Part shown: one piece after another, positions 53,237 through 61,813 of the stretch
Position numbering within the stretch: position 1 is the stretch's first letter
Layout of the letters: each line of letters begins with the position of its first letter
Source of the DNA: Cellulomonas shaoxiangyii
GTDB lineage: Bacteria > Actinomycetota > Actinomycetes > Actinomycetales > Cellulomonadaceae
Assembly (NCBI RefSeq): GCF_004798685.1
Contig: NZ_CP039291.1
Location: forward strand, 496,001-560,000
DNA: 64,000 bases
Direction of reading: 5' to 3'
Program-made: the position numbers and the translations under genes
The notes under the pieces: generated by a model
The model's input: only the letters and a program-made list of their open reading frames with translations
What the model was told of the DNA's origin: nothing
Databases searched by the model: none

Positions 53237-54159
53237 CCGCCGACGACGTCACGCACCTCGACGAGCGGCTGTCGAAGCCGACCGTCCGCGCCGTGAAGGA
53301 CACCCGCGGCTACCGGGCCTTCCGCGTCATCAACGCCACGCTCCTGGTGATCATCGCGGGCGTGACGCTGTACCCGTTCCTCAACCTGGTCGCGCAGGCG
53401 TTCAGCTCCGAGGCGTACATCAACGCCGGCCAGGTGAACCTGTGGCCCAAGGGGTTCAACCTCACGACGTTCGACCTGGTGATGAGCGACCGCATGTTCT
53501 GGCGCAACTACCAGAACACCGTGTACTACACGGTCGTCGCGACCCTCGTGGCGATGGTGCTGACGACGACGTTCGCGTACGCGATCTCCAAGCACCACAT
53601 CAAGGGCCGCAAGTTCTTCATCGGCATCGCGGTGTTCACGATGTTCTTCAACGGCGGGCTCATCCCGAACTACGTGCTCGTCAACGAGCTCGGGCTGCGC
53701 AACTCCGTGTGGGCGATCGCGCTGCCCAACGCGATCAGCGTGTTCAACCTGCTCGTCATGAAGTCGTTCTTCGAGAGCTTCTCCACCGAGCTCGAGGAGG
53801 CCGCCGAGATCGACGGGCTGGGCACCTACGGAAAGCTGTGGCGCATCGTCCTGCCGCTGAGCAAGGCGGTGATCGCGACGATGGTGCTGTTCTACGCGGT
53901 CTCGTTCTGGAACTCGTGGTTCGCCGCGTTCCTCTACATGGACCACCGCGAGCTGTACCCGGTCACGGTCTACCTGCGCAACCTCATCGCCGGCGCGACC
54001 AGCGTCGACGGTGCCGCAGGGTCGGCGGAGGCCACGCAGATCGCCGCGAACGTCAAGGCCGTGACGATGCTGCTCACGGTCCTGCCGATCGTGTGCCTCT
54101 ACCCCTTCGTGCAGAGGTACTTCGTGTCGGGCGTGATGCTCGGCTCGGTCAAGCAGTGA
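53233..54159 (+). CDS. Sugar ABC transporter permease (YtcP/LplC type)
   Basis: A 308-residue CUT1 permease, partner of the preceding gene. Six transmembrane helices start near residue 30 (VINATLLVIIAGVTLYPFLNLVAQAFSS). The EAA loop is LEEAAEIDGLGTYGKLWRIVLPLSKAV. Its insertions relative to MalG-like permeases (GGLIPNYVLVNELGLRNSVWAIALPNA) are typical of the LplC group. The GTG at 53233 forms the GTGA overlap; a GTG one codon earlier is equally readable. Confidence 0.93.
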   Translation: MTADDVTHLDERLSKPTVRAVKDTRGYRAFRVINATLLVIIAGVTLYPFLNLVAQAFSSEAYINAGQVNLWPKGFNLTTFDLVMSDRMFWRNYQNTVYYTVVATLVAMVLTTTFAYAISKHHIKGRKFFIGIAVFTMFFNGGLIPNYVLVNELGLRNSVWAIALPNAISVFNLLVMKSFFESFSTELEEAAEIDGLGTYGKLWRIVLPLSKAVIATMVLFYAVSFWNSWFAAFLYMDHRELYPVTVYLRNLIAGATSVDGAAGSAEATQIAANVKAVTMLLTVLPIVCLYPFVQRYFVSGVMLGSVKQ

Positions 54160-54247
54160 GGCATTCGTCAGGCACTTCCCCGCGGTCCGCCCGGCCCGCG
54201 GTGCACTTCGGATGCGAGACGACGACGTTCCATTCGGAAGGAGAACG

Positions 54248-55912
54248 ATGAGGACCACGAAGAGGCGGCCGCTGGCGGCCGTCGCGACGGCGGCGACGCT
54301 GGCCCTGGCCCTGGCGGCCTGCTCGGGCGGCTCGGACGAGGGCGAGGGCGGGGGCGAGACGGCCGAGGCCAGCGAGCTCGGCCAGGTCGGCGCGATGGAG
54401 GACTACGGGGTCGGCACGACGTTCGCGGCCACCGAGCCGGTGTCGTTCGGGCTCATGTACCGCGACCACCCGAACTACCCGCTCAAGGACGACTGGGACA
54501 TCCTCACCAAGCTCGAGGAGAACCAGAACGTCACGTTCGAGATCCAGACCGCCCCGCTGTCCGACTGGCAGCAGGCGCAGTCGATCGCGATCGGCGCGGG
54601 CAACGCCCCGGACATCGTCTCCGTGACGTACCCGGGCCAGGAGGTGTCCTTCGTCGCCGGCGGCGCGATCCTGCCGGTCAGCGACTACGTCGAGCACATG
54701 CCCAACTTCCAGGACAAGGTCGAGAAGTGGGGCCTGGAGGAGGACCTCGACGGGATGCGCCAGGAGGACGGGAAGTACTACGTCCTGCCGGGCCTGCGCG
54801 AGTCGGTGCGGCCGTCCTACACCTACGCGGTGCGCAAGGACGTCTGGGAGCAGCTCGGCCTCAGCCTGGAGCCCGAGACGTTCGAGGACTTCGCGGCCGA
54901 CCTGGAGAAGGTCAAGGCCGCCTACCCCGGCACCTTCCCGCTGTCCGACCGCTGGTCCGCCAACGGCCCGCTCGAGGCCAGCCTCAACGTCGCGGCGCCG
55001 AACTTCGGCACGGCCGCCGGCTGGGGCTACGGCGAGGGCACCTGGTGGGACGAGGACGCCGAGGAGTTCGTGTACACGGGCGCCATGGACGAGTACCGCG
55101 ACCTGCTCGAGTACTACCACGGGCTCGTGGCGGACGGCCTCATGGACCCGGAGAGCCTCACGCAGGAGGACGACCAGGCCGTCCAGAAGATGGCGTCGGG
55201 CCAGACGTTCGCGCAGCTGACGAACGACCAGGAGATCCTCAAGGTCCGCACCGCCATGGCCGAGGTCGGCACGGCGGGCGAGGTCGTCATGATCCGGGTG
55301 CCCGCAGGCCCGGCCGGTGACATCCAGGCCGGTGAGCGCCTGATCAGCGGGGTGATGCTGTCGTCGTCGGCGGCCGAGGAGGACGACTTCCTCGCGATGC
55401 TCCAGTTCCTCGACTGGCTGTTCTACTCCGACGAGGGCCTCGAGTTCGCCAAGTGGGGCGTCGAGGGCGAGACGTACACGAAGGACGGCGACACGCGGAC
55501 GCTGAACCCGGAGATCGACCAGAACGGGCTCAACCCCGGTGCGCCGAAGGCGCTCAACGTGGACTTCGGCTACCACAACGGCGTGTGGATGCTCGAGCAC
55601 GGCTCCAGCGACGAGCTGGACCGCTCGATGCTCCGCCCCGAGGTCGTCGACTTCGTCGAGGCGATGTCCGACAAGGAGCCCGCCCCGGTCCCGCCGCCGG
55701 CGCCGCTCGACGAGCTCGAGCGCGAGCAGGTCACGCTCTGGCAGACGGGTCTGCGCGACCACGTCCTGCAGAACACGGCCGCGTTCATCCTCGGCCAGCG
55801 CCCGCTGTCCGAGTGGGACGCGTACGTCGCCGAGCTCGAGGGCAAGAACATGCAGCAGTACCTGGACGTCGTGAACGGCGCCCAGCAGCGGTTCGCCGAG
55901 AAGAACGGCTGA
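54248..55912 (+). CDS. Extracellular sugar-binding lipoprotein of the ABC transporter
   Basis: A 554-residue substrate-binding protein with lipobox LAAC (Cys25), a short acidic Gly/Glu linker and a cluster B-type fold: VSFGLMYRDHPNYPLKDDWDILTKLEENQNVTFEI, APDIVSVTYPGQEV and WEQLGLSLEPETFEDFAADLEKVK. Large binding proteins of this kind go with LplB/LplC permeases and bind oligosaccharides. GGAAGGAG sits before the ATG. A hairpin follows the stop codon, so this gene may be expressed above the downstream glycosidases. Confidence 0.93.
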   Translation: MRTTKRRPLAAVATAATLALALAACSGGSDEGEGGGETAEASELGQVGAMEDYGVGTTFAATEPVSFGLMYRDHPNYPLKDDWDILTKLEENQNVTFEIQTAPLSDWQQAQSIAIGAGNAPDIVSVTYPGQEVSFVAGGAILPVSDYVEHMPNFQDKVEKWGLEEDLDGMRQEDGKYYVLPGLRESVRPSYTYAVRKDVWEQLGLSLEPETFEDFAADLEKVKAAYPGTFPLSDRWSANGPLEASLNVAAPNFGTAAGWGYGEGTWWDEDAEEFVYTGAMDEYRDLLEYYHGLVADGLMDPESLTQEDDQAVQKMASGQTFAQLTNDQEILKVRTAMAEVGTAGEVVMIRVPAGPAGDIQAGERLISGVMLSSSAAEEDDFLAMLQFLDWLFYSDEGLEFAKWGVEGETYTKDGDTRTLNPEIDQNGLNPGAPKALNVDFGYHNGVWMLEHGSSDELDRSMLRPEVVDFVEAMSDKEPAPVPPPAPLDELEREQVTLWQTGLRDHVLQNTAAFILGQRPLSEWDAYVAELEGKNMQQYLDVVNGAQQRFAEKNG

Positions 55913-55927
55913 CCCGACCGGACGACA

Positions 55928-55965
55928 CGGCGACCCGGTCCTGCGCACGCAGGGCCGGGTCGCCG
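55928..55965 (+). terminator. Intra-operon hairpin after the binding-protein gene
   Basis: CGGCGACCCGG (55928-55938) pairs with CCGGGTCGCCG (55955-55965), extended inside by CCTGCG/CGCAGG. It lies between the binding protein and GH39 genes, where a partial terminator or RNA-protecting stem would raise binding-protein levels relative to the enzymes. Confidence 0.65.
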
Positions 55966-56035
55966 CGTTCCCCCGGTACGTTCCACGAAGAACCCGCTCT
56001 CCAGCACCACCCCCGAGAAGAAGGACCGTCCCCCC

Positions 56036-57589
56036 GTGCGCACCGTCGTCCCCGCCCTGCCCTCCGGCCCGCTCCCCGACGCCTGGCGCGCCTGCGTCGG
56101 CACCGGACGCATGAACCTCGCCCTGCGTGCCGACTACCGCGACTCCCTGGCCCAGGTGCAGCGCGACATCGGCTTCCGCCACATCCGCGGCCACGGCCTG
56201 GTCTCGGACGACATGGGCCTGCTGCGCACCGACGAGGTCGACGGCCGCACGCACAGCCGCTACTCGTTCAGCTACGTGGACCAGGTGCACGACTTCTTCC
56301 TCTCGGTCGGCATCCGCCCGTTCCTCGAGCTCGGGTTCATGCCGTCGCAGCTCGCGTCGGGCGACCAGACCGTGTTCTGGTGGAAGGGCAACGTCACGCC
56401 GCCGCGCGACCACGGCGAGTGGGCCGCGCTGGTGCAGGCGCTGCTGCGCCACCAGATCGACCGGTACGGCATCGACGAGGTGCGCCGCTGGCCCATCGAG
56501 GTGTGGAACGAGCCGAACCTCGCGGGGTTCTGGAAGGACGCCGACCAGGAGGCGTACTTCCGCCTCTACGAGGAGACCGCGCGCGCGGTCAAGGACGTCG
56601 ACGCGGAGCTGCAGGTCGGCGGCCCGGCCATCTGCGGCGGCTCCGACGACGAGTGGTGGGCGCCGTTCGCCGACTTCGTGACCCGGCGTGACGTGCCGAT
56701 CGACTTCGTCAGCCGGCACGCGTACGCGACCGGGCCGGCGCAGCACGTCCCGTTCGGGACCTACCAGACGCTGATGCCGCCGCAGGACCTGCTCGAGCAG
56801 TTCGACGCGCCGCGGCGGTACCTGCAGGACACGCGCCTGGCGGGCCTGCCGGTGCACATCACCGAGTTCAACACCTCGTACCGCCCGGACAACCCGATCC
56901 ACGACACGGCCTACAACGCGGCCTACCTGGCCCCCGTCCTCGCGGGCGGCGGCGACGTCGTCGACTCCTTCTCGTACTGGACGTTCTGCGACGTGTTCGA
57001 GGAGACGAACATCCCGACGTCGTTCTTCCACGGCGGGTTCGGCATGCTGACGCACCGGCAGGTCGCCAAGCCGACGTACCACCTGTACGCGTTCATGGCG
57101 CGGATGGGCCGCGACGTCCTCGCGCGCGGCGAGGACCACCTCGTGTGCGTCGACCCGGACGGCCGCGTGACGGTGCTCGCGTGGCAGCCGGTCGGCGGCA
57201 CGGACGGCGCCGAGGCGCCGGCGTCGCACCGGCTCGAGCTGTCGGTGCCGGTGCCGGCCGGCACGCCCGCCGCGTTCGTGCGCCGCGAGCGCGTCAACGA
57301 GCACGACGGCAACGCGTTCGCCGCGTGGCGCGAGCTCGGCCGTCCGATGTACCCGACGGCGCGCGAGCTGGACCTGATGCGCGCGTGCGCGACGCCCGCG
57401 ACCGAGCACGCGCACGCGTCCGTGCACGACGGCCGGGTCGACCTCGACCTGGACCTCGCCCGTCACGAGGTCACGTTCGTCGAGGTGCTGCCCGTGACGC
57501 CGACGCACCACGAGGGCCTCGACGACCGCCGCATCCTCGGCGTGGACGACGACCGGCTCGTGGCACGGCACGAGCGGCTGCGAGCATGA
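56036..57589 (+). CDS. GH39 family beta-xylosidase
   Basis: A 517-residue GH39 enzyme, a clan GH-A TIM barrel followed by a beta domain from about residue 360. The acid/base is Glu159 in IEVWNEPNLAGFW and the nucleophile Glu277 in VHITEFNTSYRP. GH39 enzymes are mainly beta-xylosidases, with some alpha-L-arabinopyranosidases and other activities. No signal peptide, so it should hydrolyse xylo-oligosaccharides brought in by the ABC system. The GTG start has AGAAGGA a little upstream. It overlaps the DUF624 gene by ATGA. Confidence 0.93.
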   Translation: MRTVVPALPSGPLPDAWRACVGTGRMNLALRADYRDSLAQVQRDIGFRHIRGHGLVSDDMGLLRTDEVDGRTHSRYSFSYVDQVHDFFLSVGIRPFLELGFMPSQLASGDQTVFWWKGNVTPPRDHGEWAALVQALLRHQIDRYGIDEVRRWPIEVWNEPNLAGFWKDADQEAYFRLYEETARAVKDVDAELQVGGPAICGGSDDEWWAPFADFVTRRDVPIDFVSRHAYATGPAQHVPFGTYQTLMPPQDLLEQFDAPRRYLQDTRLAGLPVHITEFNTSYRPDNPIHDTAYNAAYLAPVLAGGGDVVDSFSYWTFCDVFEETNIPTSFFHGGFGMLTHRQVAKPTYHLYAFMARMGRDVLARGEDHLVCVDPDGRVTVLAWQPVGGTDGAEAPASHRLELSVPVPAGTPAAFVRRERVNEHDGNAFAAWRELGRPMYPTARELDLMRACATPATEHAHASVHDGRVDLDLDLARHEVTFVEVLPVTPTHHEGLDDRRILGVDDDRLVARHERLRA

Positions 57590-58308
57590 CGGCCATGACC
57601 CACGACGGTGTGCGACGCGGTGCCCCCGACGACGAGATCGGTGCCGGCCCGCTGTCGCGGGGTGCGGCGGTGGTGTGGTGGGTGCTCGTGGTGAGCGCGC
57701 TCACCGTGCTCACGGGCGGGCTGCCGCTCGCCGTCGTCCCGCTGCTGGCGGTCGACGCGAGCAACGCGCCGCTCGTCGCGCTCGCGTTCGTCCCGCTGGG
57801 CCCGGCGCTCGCCGCCGCGGTGTTCACGTGGCGCCGGTTCGTCGCGGACCGGGACCTGAGCCCGGGCCGGCACTTCTGGCGCGGGTACCGGCTCAACGTC
57901 CTCGACGTGCTGCGCTGGTGGGTCCCGACGCTCGCGGCGCTCGCCGTGATCTCGATCGGCGCCGGCAACCTCGACTCCGCGGGCGTGCCCGCGGGGTACG
58001 GCGTCGTGCTGCTCGTCGTGGCCGTGGCGGTGGCGCTGTGGGCCGTCAACGCGCTGGTGCTGTCCGCGACGCTGAGCCTGCGCACGCGGGACGTCGCGCG
58101 CCTCGCCGCGTACTACCTGGCGGCGCGCCCGCTCGTGACGCTCGGCGCGCTCTCGCTGCTCGTGCTGTGCGCCGGTGTCGTCTGGCTCTGGTCCGACTGG
58201 GTGCTCGTCGGCCTGCTCGGGCTGCTCGCGCTCGCCCTCACGCGCAACGCCGGCCCCGTGCTGACCGACGCGGCGGCCCGCTTCACCCGTCCCGCCGACC
58301 ACGCATGA
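57586..58308 (+). CDS. DUF624 (YesL-like) membrane protein
   Basis: A 240-residue membrane protein with about five transmembrane helices and the DUF624 pattern GPALAAAVFTWRRFVADRDLSPGRHFWRGYRLNVLDVLRWWV. YesL-type proteins occur almost only in operons with LplB/YtcP-type transporters and glycosidases, but their role is not established; help to transporter assembly or regulation has been suggested. It overlaps GH39 by ATGA and is followed 10 bp later by GH42. Confidence 0.87.
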   Translation: MTAMTHDGVRRGAPDDEIGAGPLSRGAAVVWWVLVVSALTVLTGGLPLAVVPLLAVDASNAPLVALAFVPLGPALAAAVFTWRRFVADRDLSPGRHFWRGYRLNVLDVLRWWVPTLAALAVISIGAGNLDSAGVPAGYGVVLLVVAVAVALWAVNALVLSATLSLRTRDVARLAAYYLAARPLVTLGALSLLVLCAGVVWLWSDWVLVGLLGLLALALTRNAGPVLTDAAARFTRPADHA

Positions 58309-58318
58309 GGTCCGCCGC

Positions 58319-60379
58319 ATGACCCCGGACGGCCCCGGTCTGCCGCTCTCCGACCACCTGCGCTACGGCGGTGACTACAACCCCGAGCAGTGGCCGGAGC
58401 ACGTGTGGGACGCGGACCACGCGGCGTTCACCGCGGCCCGCATCTCGACGCTGACCGTCGGGGTCTTCGCGTGGGCGCACCTGCAGCCGGCGGAGGACCG
58501 CTACGACTTCTCCCGGCTGGACGCGATCGTCTCGCGCGTGGCCGCGGAGGGCCGGCAGGTGGTCCTCGCGACGCCGAGCGGCGCGATGCCGCCGTGGCTC
58601 GCGCGGGCGTACCCGGAGGCGTGCCGCGTCGACTTCGAGGGACACGAGAAGCGGTACGGAGGGCGGCACAACCACTGCCCGTCCTCGCCCGCGTTCCGGC
58701 GGCTGTCGGTCGCGATGGCCGACCGGCTCGCGGAGCGGTACGCCGACCACCCCGCGGTCGTCGCGTGGCACGTCGGCAACGAGTACGGGGGTGCGTGCTA
58801 CTGCGACCGCTGCGCGGCGGGGTTCCGGGTCTGGCTGCGCGGGCGCTACGGCACGCTGGACCGCCTGAACGCGGCGTGGAGCACGGTGTTCTGGTCGCAC
58901 CTGTACGGCGACTGGGAGGAGGTCGTGCCGCCGAACGCGCTGTCCGAGCACTGGCGCGGCCCGAACCATACGGCCTTCCACGGCGCGACGCTCGACTACC
59001 GGCGCTTCATGTCCGACGCGCTGCTCGGCGGGTTCGTCGCGGAGAAGGCCGCGATCCGCGCGCACGACGCCGCGACGCCCGTCACGACGAACCTCATGGG
59101 CTTCTTCCAGCCCGTCGACTACCACCGCTGGGCGCCGCACCTCGACTTCGCGTCGTGGGACAACTACCCGCCCGCGGACGACCCGCTGCGCACGGCCGCC
59201 CGCATGGCCGCGACGCACGCCGCGATGCGCGGGCTCAAGGGGGGGCAGCCGTTCTGGGTCATGGAGCAGACGCCGTCGACGACCGCGTCGCGCGACGTCA
59301 ACCCCGTGAAGCGCCCGGGCGTGCTGGCGCTGTGGACGTGGCAGTCGGTCGCGCACGGCGCCGACGCGACGCTGTACTTCCAGATGCGCCAGTCCCGCGG
59401 CGCGTGCGAGAAGTACCACGGCGCCGTGCTCGACCACTCGGGCCGCACGGACACGCGCGTGTTCCGGGAGGTCACGGAGCTGGGCGGCGCGCTCGCCGTC
59501 ACGGGGGACGCGCTGCTCGGCGCCCGCACGCCGGCGCGCGTGGCACTGCTGCTCGACTGGGACTCGTGGTGGGCGGTCGAGATGACCGACGGCTACAACC
59601 GGCACGTCGGCTACCTCGCCACGTTCCTGCGCTACCACCGGGCGCTGTGGCACGCGAACGTCCCCGTCGACGTCGTGCCGGTGACCGCGGACCTGTCCGG
59701 GTACGACGTGGTGGTCGCGCCGCTGCTGCACATGCTCAAGGGCGACGTGGCCGACCGGCTCGGCGCGCACGTCGAACGCGGCGGGTCCCTCGTCACGACG
59801 TTCTACGGGGGCCGGGTCGACGAGGACACCAGCGCCTTCCTCGGTGAGCCGCCGCTGGACGCGCTGCTGGGCGTGCGCGTCGAGGAGACCGACTCGGCCG
59901 TGCCCGGCGCGGCGAACCCCGTGACGCTGCACCTGCCCGGCGGCGACGTCGTGCACGCCGCGGAGCTCGTCTTCGAGCTGCTCGTGCCGCACCCCGGCAC
60001 CGAGGTGGTCGGCACGTACGGCGCCGACTTCTACGCCGGCACCCCCGCCGTCACGCGGGCGACGCGCGGCGAGGGGCAGGCGTGGCACGTCGGCACGGGT
60101 CTGGACGACGACGGCGTCGCGGCGGTGCTGCGCGCGGTGCTCGACCGGCACGGGCTGGTCGGCCCGCACGCCGCCGACGCGGGCGTCGAGGTCGCGGACC
60201 GGCTCGCGCCCGACGGCACCTGCTACCGCTTCCTGCTGCACCACGGCGACGGCCTGCGCACGATCACGCTCGAGGTGGGCGGCACCGACCTGCTCACGGG
60301 CCGCGAGGTCGCCGTGGGGGAGGAGCTGACCCTCGCGCCGGCGCAGGTGATGGTCCTGCGGCAGGGCACCGCCTGCTGA
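58319..60379 (+). CDS. GH42 family beta-galactosidase
   Basis: A 686-residue intracellular GH42 enzyme. The TIM barrel has acid/base Glu155 in WHVGNEYGGACYCDRC and nucleophile Glu316 in FWVMEQTPS. The cysteines in NHCPSSP and GGACYCDRC match the zinc cluster of GH42. A trimerisation domain (about 400-600) and a small beta domain complete it. The family acts on beta-galactosides and, in some members, alpha-L-arabinopyranosides. With GH39 and GH3 in the operon, galactosylated hemicellulose fragments are a likely substrate. It is the last gene of the operon. Confidence 0.94.
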   Translation: MTPDGPGLPLSDHLRYGGDYNPEQWPEHVWDADHAAFTAARISTLTVGVFAWAHLQPAEDRYDFSRLDAIVSRVAAEGRQVVLATPSGAMPPWLARAYPEACRVDFEGHEKRYGGRHNHCPSSPAFRRLSVAMADRLAERYADHPAVVAWHVGNEYGGACYCDRCAAGFRVWLRGRYGTLDRLNAAWSTVFWSHLYGDWEEVVPPNALSEHWRGPNHTAFHGATLDYRRFMSDALLGGFVAEKAAIRAHDAATPVTTNLMGFFQPVDYHRWAPHLDFASWDNYPPADDPLRTAARMAATHAAMRGLKGGQPFWVMEQTPSTTASRDVNPVKRPGVLALWTWQSVAHGADATLYFQMRQSRGACEKYHGAVLDHSGRTDTRVFREVTELGGALAVTGDALLGARTPARVALLLDWDSWWAVEMTDGYNRHVGYLATFLRYHRALWHANVPVDVVPVTADLSGYDVVVAPLLHMLKGDVADRLGAHVERGGSLVTTFYGGRVDEDTSAFLGEPPLDALLGVRVEETDSAVPGAANPVTLHLPGGDVVHAAELVFELLVPHPGTEVVGTYGADFYAGTPAVTRATRGEGQAWHVGTGLDDDGVAAVLRAVLDRHGLVGPHAADAGVEVADRLAPDGTCYRFLLHHGDGLRTITLEVGGTDLLTGREVAVGEELTLAPAQVMVLRQGTAC

Positions 60380-60380
60380 G

Positions 60381-60420
60381 CCGGTGCGCCGGTGCGCCGG
60401 TGCGCGGGACCTTCGTCCCG
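60381..60420 (+). terminator. Operon terminator with 8-bp tandem repeats
   Basis: Three copies of CCGGTGCG (60381-60404) are followed by the hairpin CGGGAC-CTTC-GTCCCG (60405-60420). This ends the GH42 operon and lies directly against the -10 box (TAGCCT, 60421-60426) of the next transcription unit. Confidence 0.6.
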
Positions 60421-60432
60421 TAGCCTTTCCCG

Positions 60433-60530
60433 ATCGAGGGGAGTACTTCCCCGCACCGACCCGGTCAGTACGGCGCACCATGCGACCTCGGGCGGTGGCC
60501 CGCCGCACGGCGGGTGAAGGAGACCTCGGA
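60433..60530 (+). ncRNA. yybP-ykoY-type manganese riboswitch
   Basis: A leader RNA starting about 7 nt after TAGCCT (60421-60426). It contains the hallmark GAGGGGAGTA (60436-60445) and, at the 3' side, GAAGGAGACCTCGG (about 60516-60529). A closing helix P1 can form between CGAGG (60435-60439) and CCTCG (60524-60528). The yybP-ykoY class binds Mn2+ and often precedes TerC-family exporters, as here. CGGAG (60527-60531) can instead pair with CTCCG (60553-60557), enclosing the AGGAG ribosome-binding site. The two helices share bases, so they exclude each other, giving a simple on-switch. Confidence 0.8.
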
Positions 60531-60557
60531 GCCACACCACACGTGTAGGAGACTCCG

Positions 60558-61610
60558 TTGACCCCACTTGTCGCCGCCGCCGACCCCGCGTCCGGCTCGG
60601 CCATCAGCACCGTCGCCACGCCCCTGATGTGGGGCCTGACCCTCGCGGGCGTCATCGCGCTGCTCGCGCTCGACTTCCTCGTCACGCGCAGGCCGCACGA
60701 GGTCTCGATGAAGGAGGCGGCCGGCTGGTCGGCCTTCTACATCGCGCTGCCGCTCGCGTTCGGCGGCTGGATCTGGTCGCAGTACGGCCAGCAGACCGGC
60801 GTCGAGTACCTCACCGGCTACCTCGTCGAGAAGTCGTTGTCGGTGGACAACCTGTTCGTCTTCATGCTGCTGCTCACCGCGTTCGCGGTGCCGGCGGTCC
60901 TGCAGCAGCGCGTCCTGCTGTGGGGGATCATCGGCGCGCTCGTGCTGCGCGGCATCTTCATCGCGCTCGGTGCGGCGTTCCTCGCGAACTTCGCGGTCGC
61001 GTTCCTCGTCTTCGGGATCATCCTGCTCGCCACGGGCGTGAAGATCCTGCGGGACCAGGTCACGGGCGCCGGCCACGACGTCGACGTCGCGACCATGCGC
61101 TCGGTCCGGCTCATCCGCCGCTTCATGCCGGTCACGGACGACTACCGCGGCACGCGCATGTCGGTCGTCGAGAACGGCCGGCGGATGCTCACGCCGTTCG
61201 CCGTCGTCGTGGTCGCGGTGTTCGCGACCGACATCGTCTTCGCCGTCGACTCCGTGCCGGCCGTCTACGGCATCACCGGCGACCCCTACCTCGTGTTCGC
61301 CACGAACGCCTTCGCCCTGCTCGGTCTGCGCGCCCTGTACTTCGTGCTGCAGGGGGCCCTGTCCAAGCTCGTGCACCTCGGCTACGGCCTCGCCGCGATC
61401 CTCGGGTTCATCGGCGTCAAGCTCGTCCTGCACTGGGCGCACGGCGTCTGGCCCGGCGTCCCGACCATCCCGACGGTCTGGTCGCTCGTCGTCATCGTCG
61501 CGATCCTCGGGGTCGTCACGGCGACGAGCCTGTACGCGACGCGCGGCGAGGACGGCGACGCCGAGGGCTCCGCCCACGTCGCCGAGCCGGGCGCGCAGCA
61601 CCACCGCTGA
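60558..61610 (+). CDS. TerC family membrane protein, probable manganese exporter
   Basis: A 350-residue protein with about nine transmembrane helices and the TerC signature: GYLVEKSLSVDNLFVFMLLL and FATDIVFAVDSVPAVYGITGDPYLVFATNAFALLGLRALYF, with the acidic intramembrane residues thought to bind metal. TerC proteins behind this riboswitch class export Mn2+ or supply it to secreted enzymes. The start is TTG at 60558 with AGGAG 6 nt upstream, within reach of the riboswitch. The C-terminus is a short acidic/His tail. Confidence 0.92.
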   Translation: MTPLVAAADPASGSAISTVATPLMWGLTLAGVIALLALDFLVTRRPHEVSMKEAAGWSAFYIALPLAFGGWIWSQYGQQTGVEYLTGYLVEKSLSVDNLFVFMLLLTAFAVPAVLQQRVLLWGIIGALVLRGIFIALGAAFLANFAVAFLVFGIILLATGVKILRDQVTGAGHDVDVATMRSVRLIRRFMPVTDDYRGTRMSVVENGRRMLTPFAVVVVAVFATDIVFAVDSVPAVYGITGDPYLVFATNAFALLGLRALYFVLQGALSKLVHLGYGLAAILGFIGVKLVLHWAHGVWPGVPTIPTVWSLVVIVAILGVVTATSLYATRGEDGDAEGSAHVAEPGAQHHR

Positions 61611-61628
61611 CGGCACCCAGCACCGGCC

Positions 61629-61661
61629 CGCCCGGCCCCGGCACCCGCCGGCGGCCGGGCG
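61629..61661 (+). terminator. Hairpin terminator after the TerC gene
   Basis: CGCCCGGCC (61629-61637) pairs exactly with GGCCGGGCG (61653-61661) around a 15-nt loop, 19 bp after the stop codon. Confidence 0.55.
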
Positions 61662-61771
61662 CGGTCGTCCCCGGCGCGCGCGGAGCCGCCGGGAACTCGA
61701 CGCGCCTGCGTGTCGTTCACGCCTCGGAACGTCCCCCTGACCTGGAGAGAGATGGACGGCGACAGTCAGTA

Positions 61772-61804
61772 CCCCCCGGACCGGTGCGAGACCGCGACGG
61801 GGGG
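61772..61804 (+). promoter_or_regulatory. Hairpin that would sequester the CNNM gene ribosome-binding site
   Basis: CCCCCC (61772-61777) can pair with GGGGGG (61799-61804), the only ribosome-binding site for the start at 61814. The stem is extended inside by CGGT (61782-61785) with ACCG (61791-61794). The region upstream contains GTCAGTAC, also found in the TerC leader at 60464-60471. Confidence 0.5.
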
Positions 61805-61813
61805 TGAGTGGTG

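Noticed and set aside
61741..61813. A full second yybP-ykoY riboswitch before the CNNM genes
   Set aside because: Only GTCAGTAC is shared with the TerC leader; the GGGGAGTA element and a closing P1 helix were not found. It is kept only as a possible structured leader.
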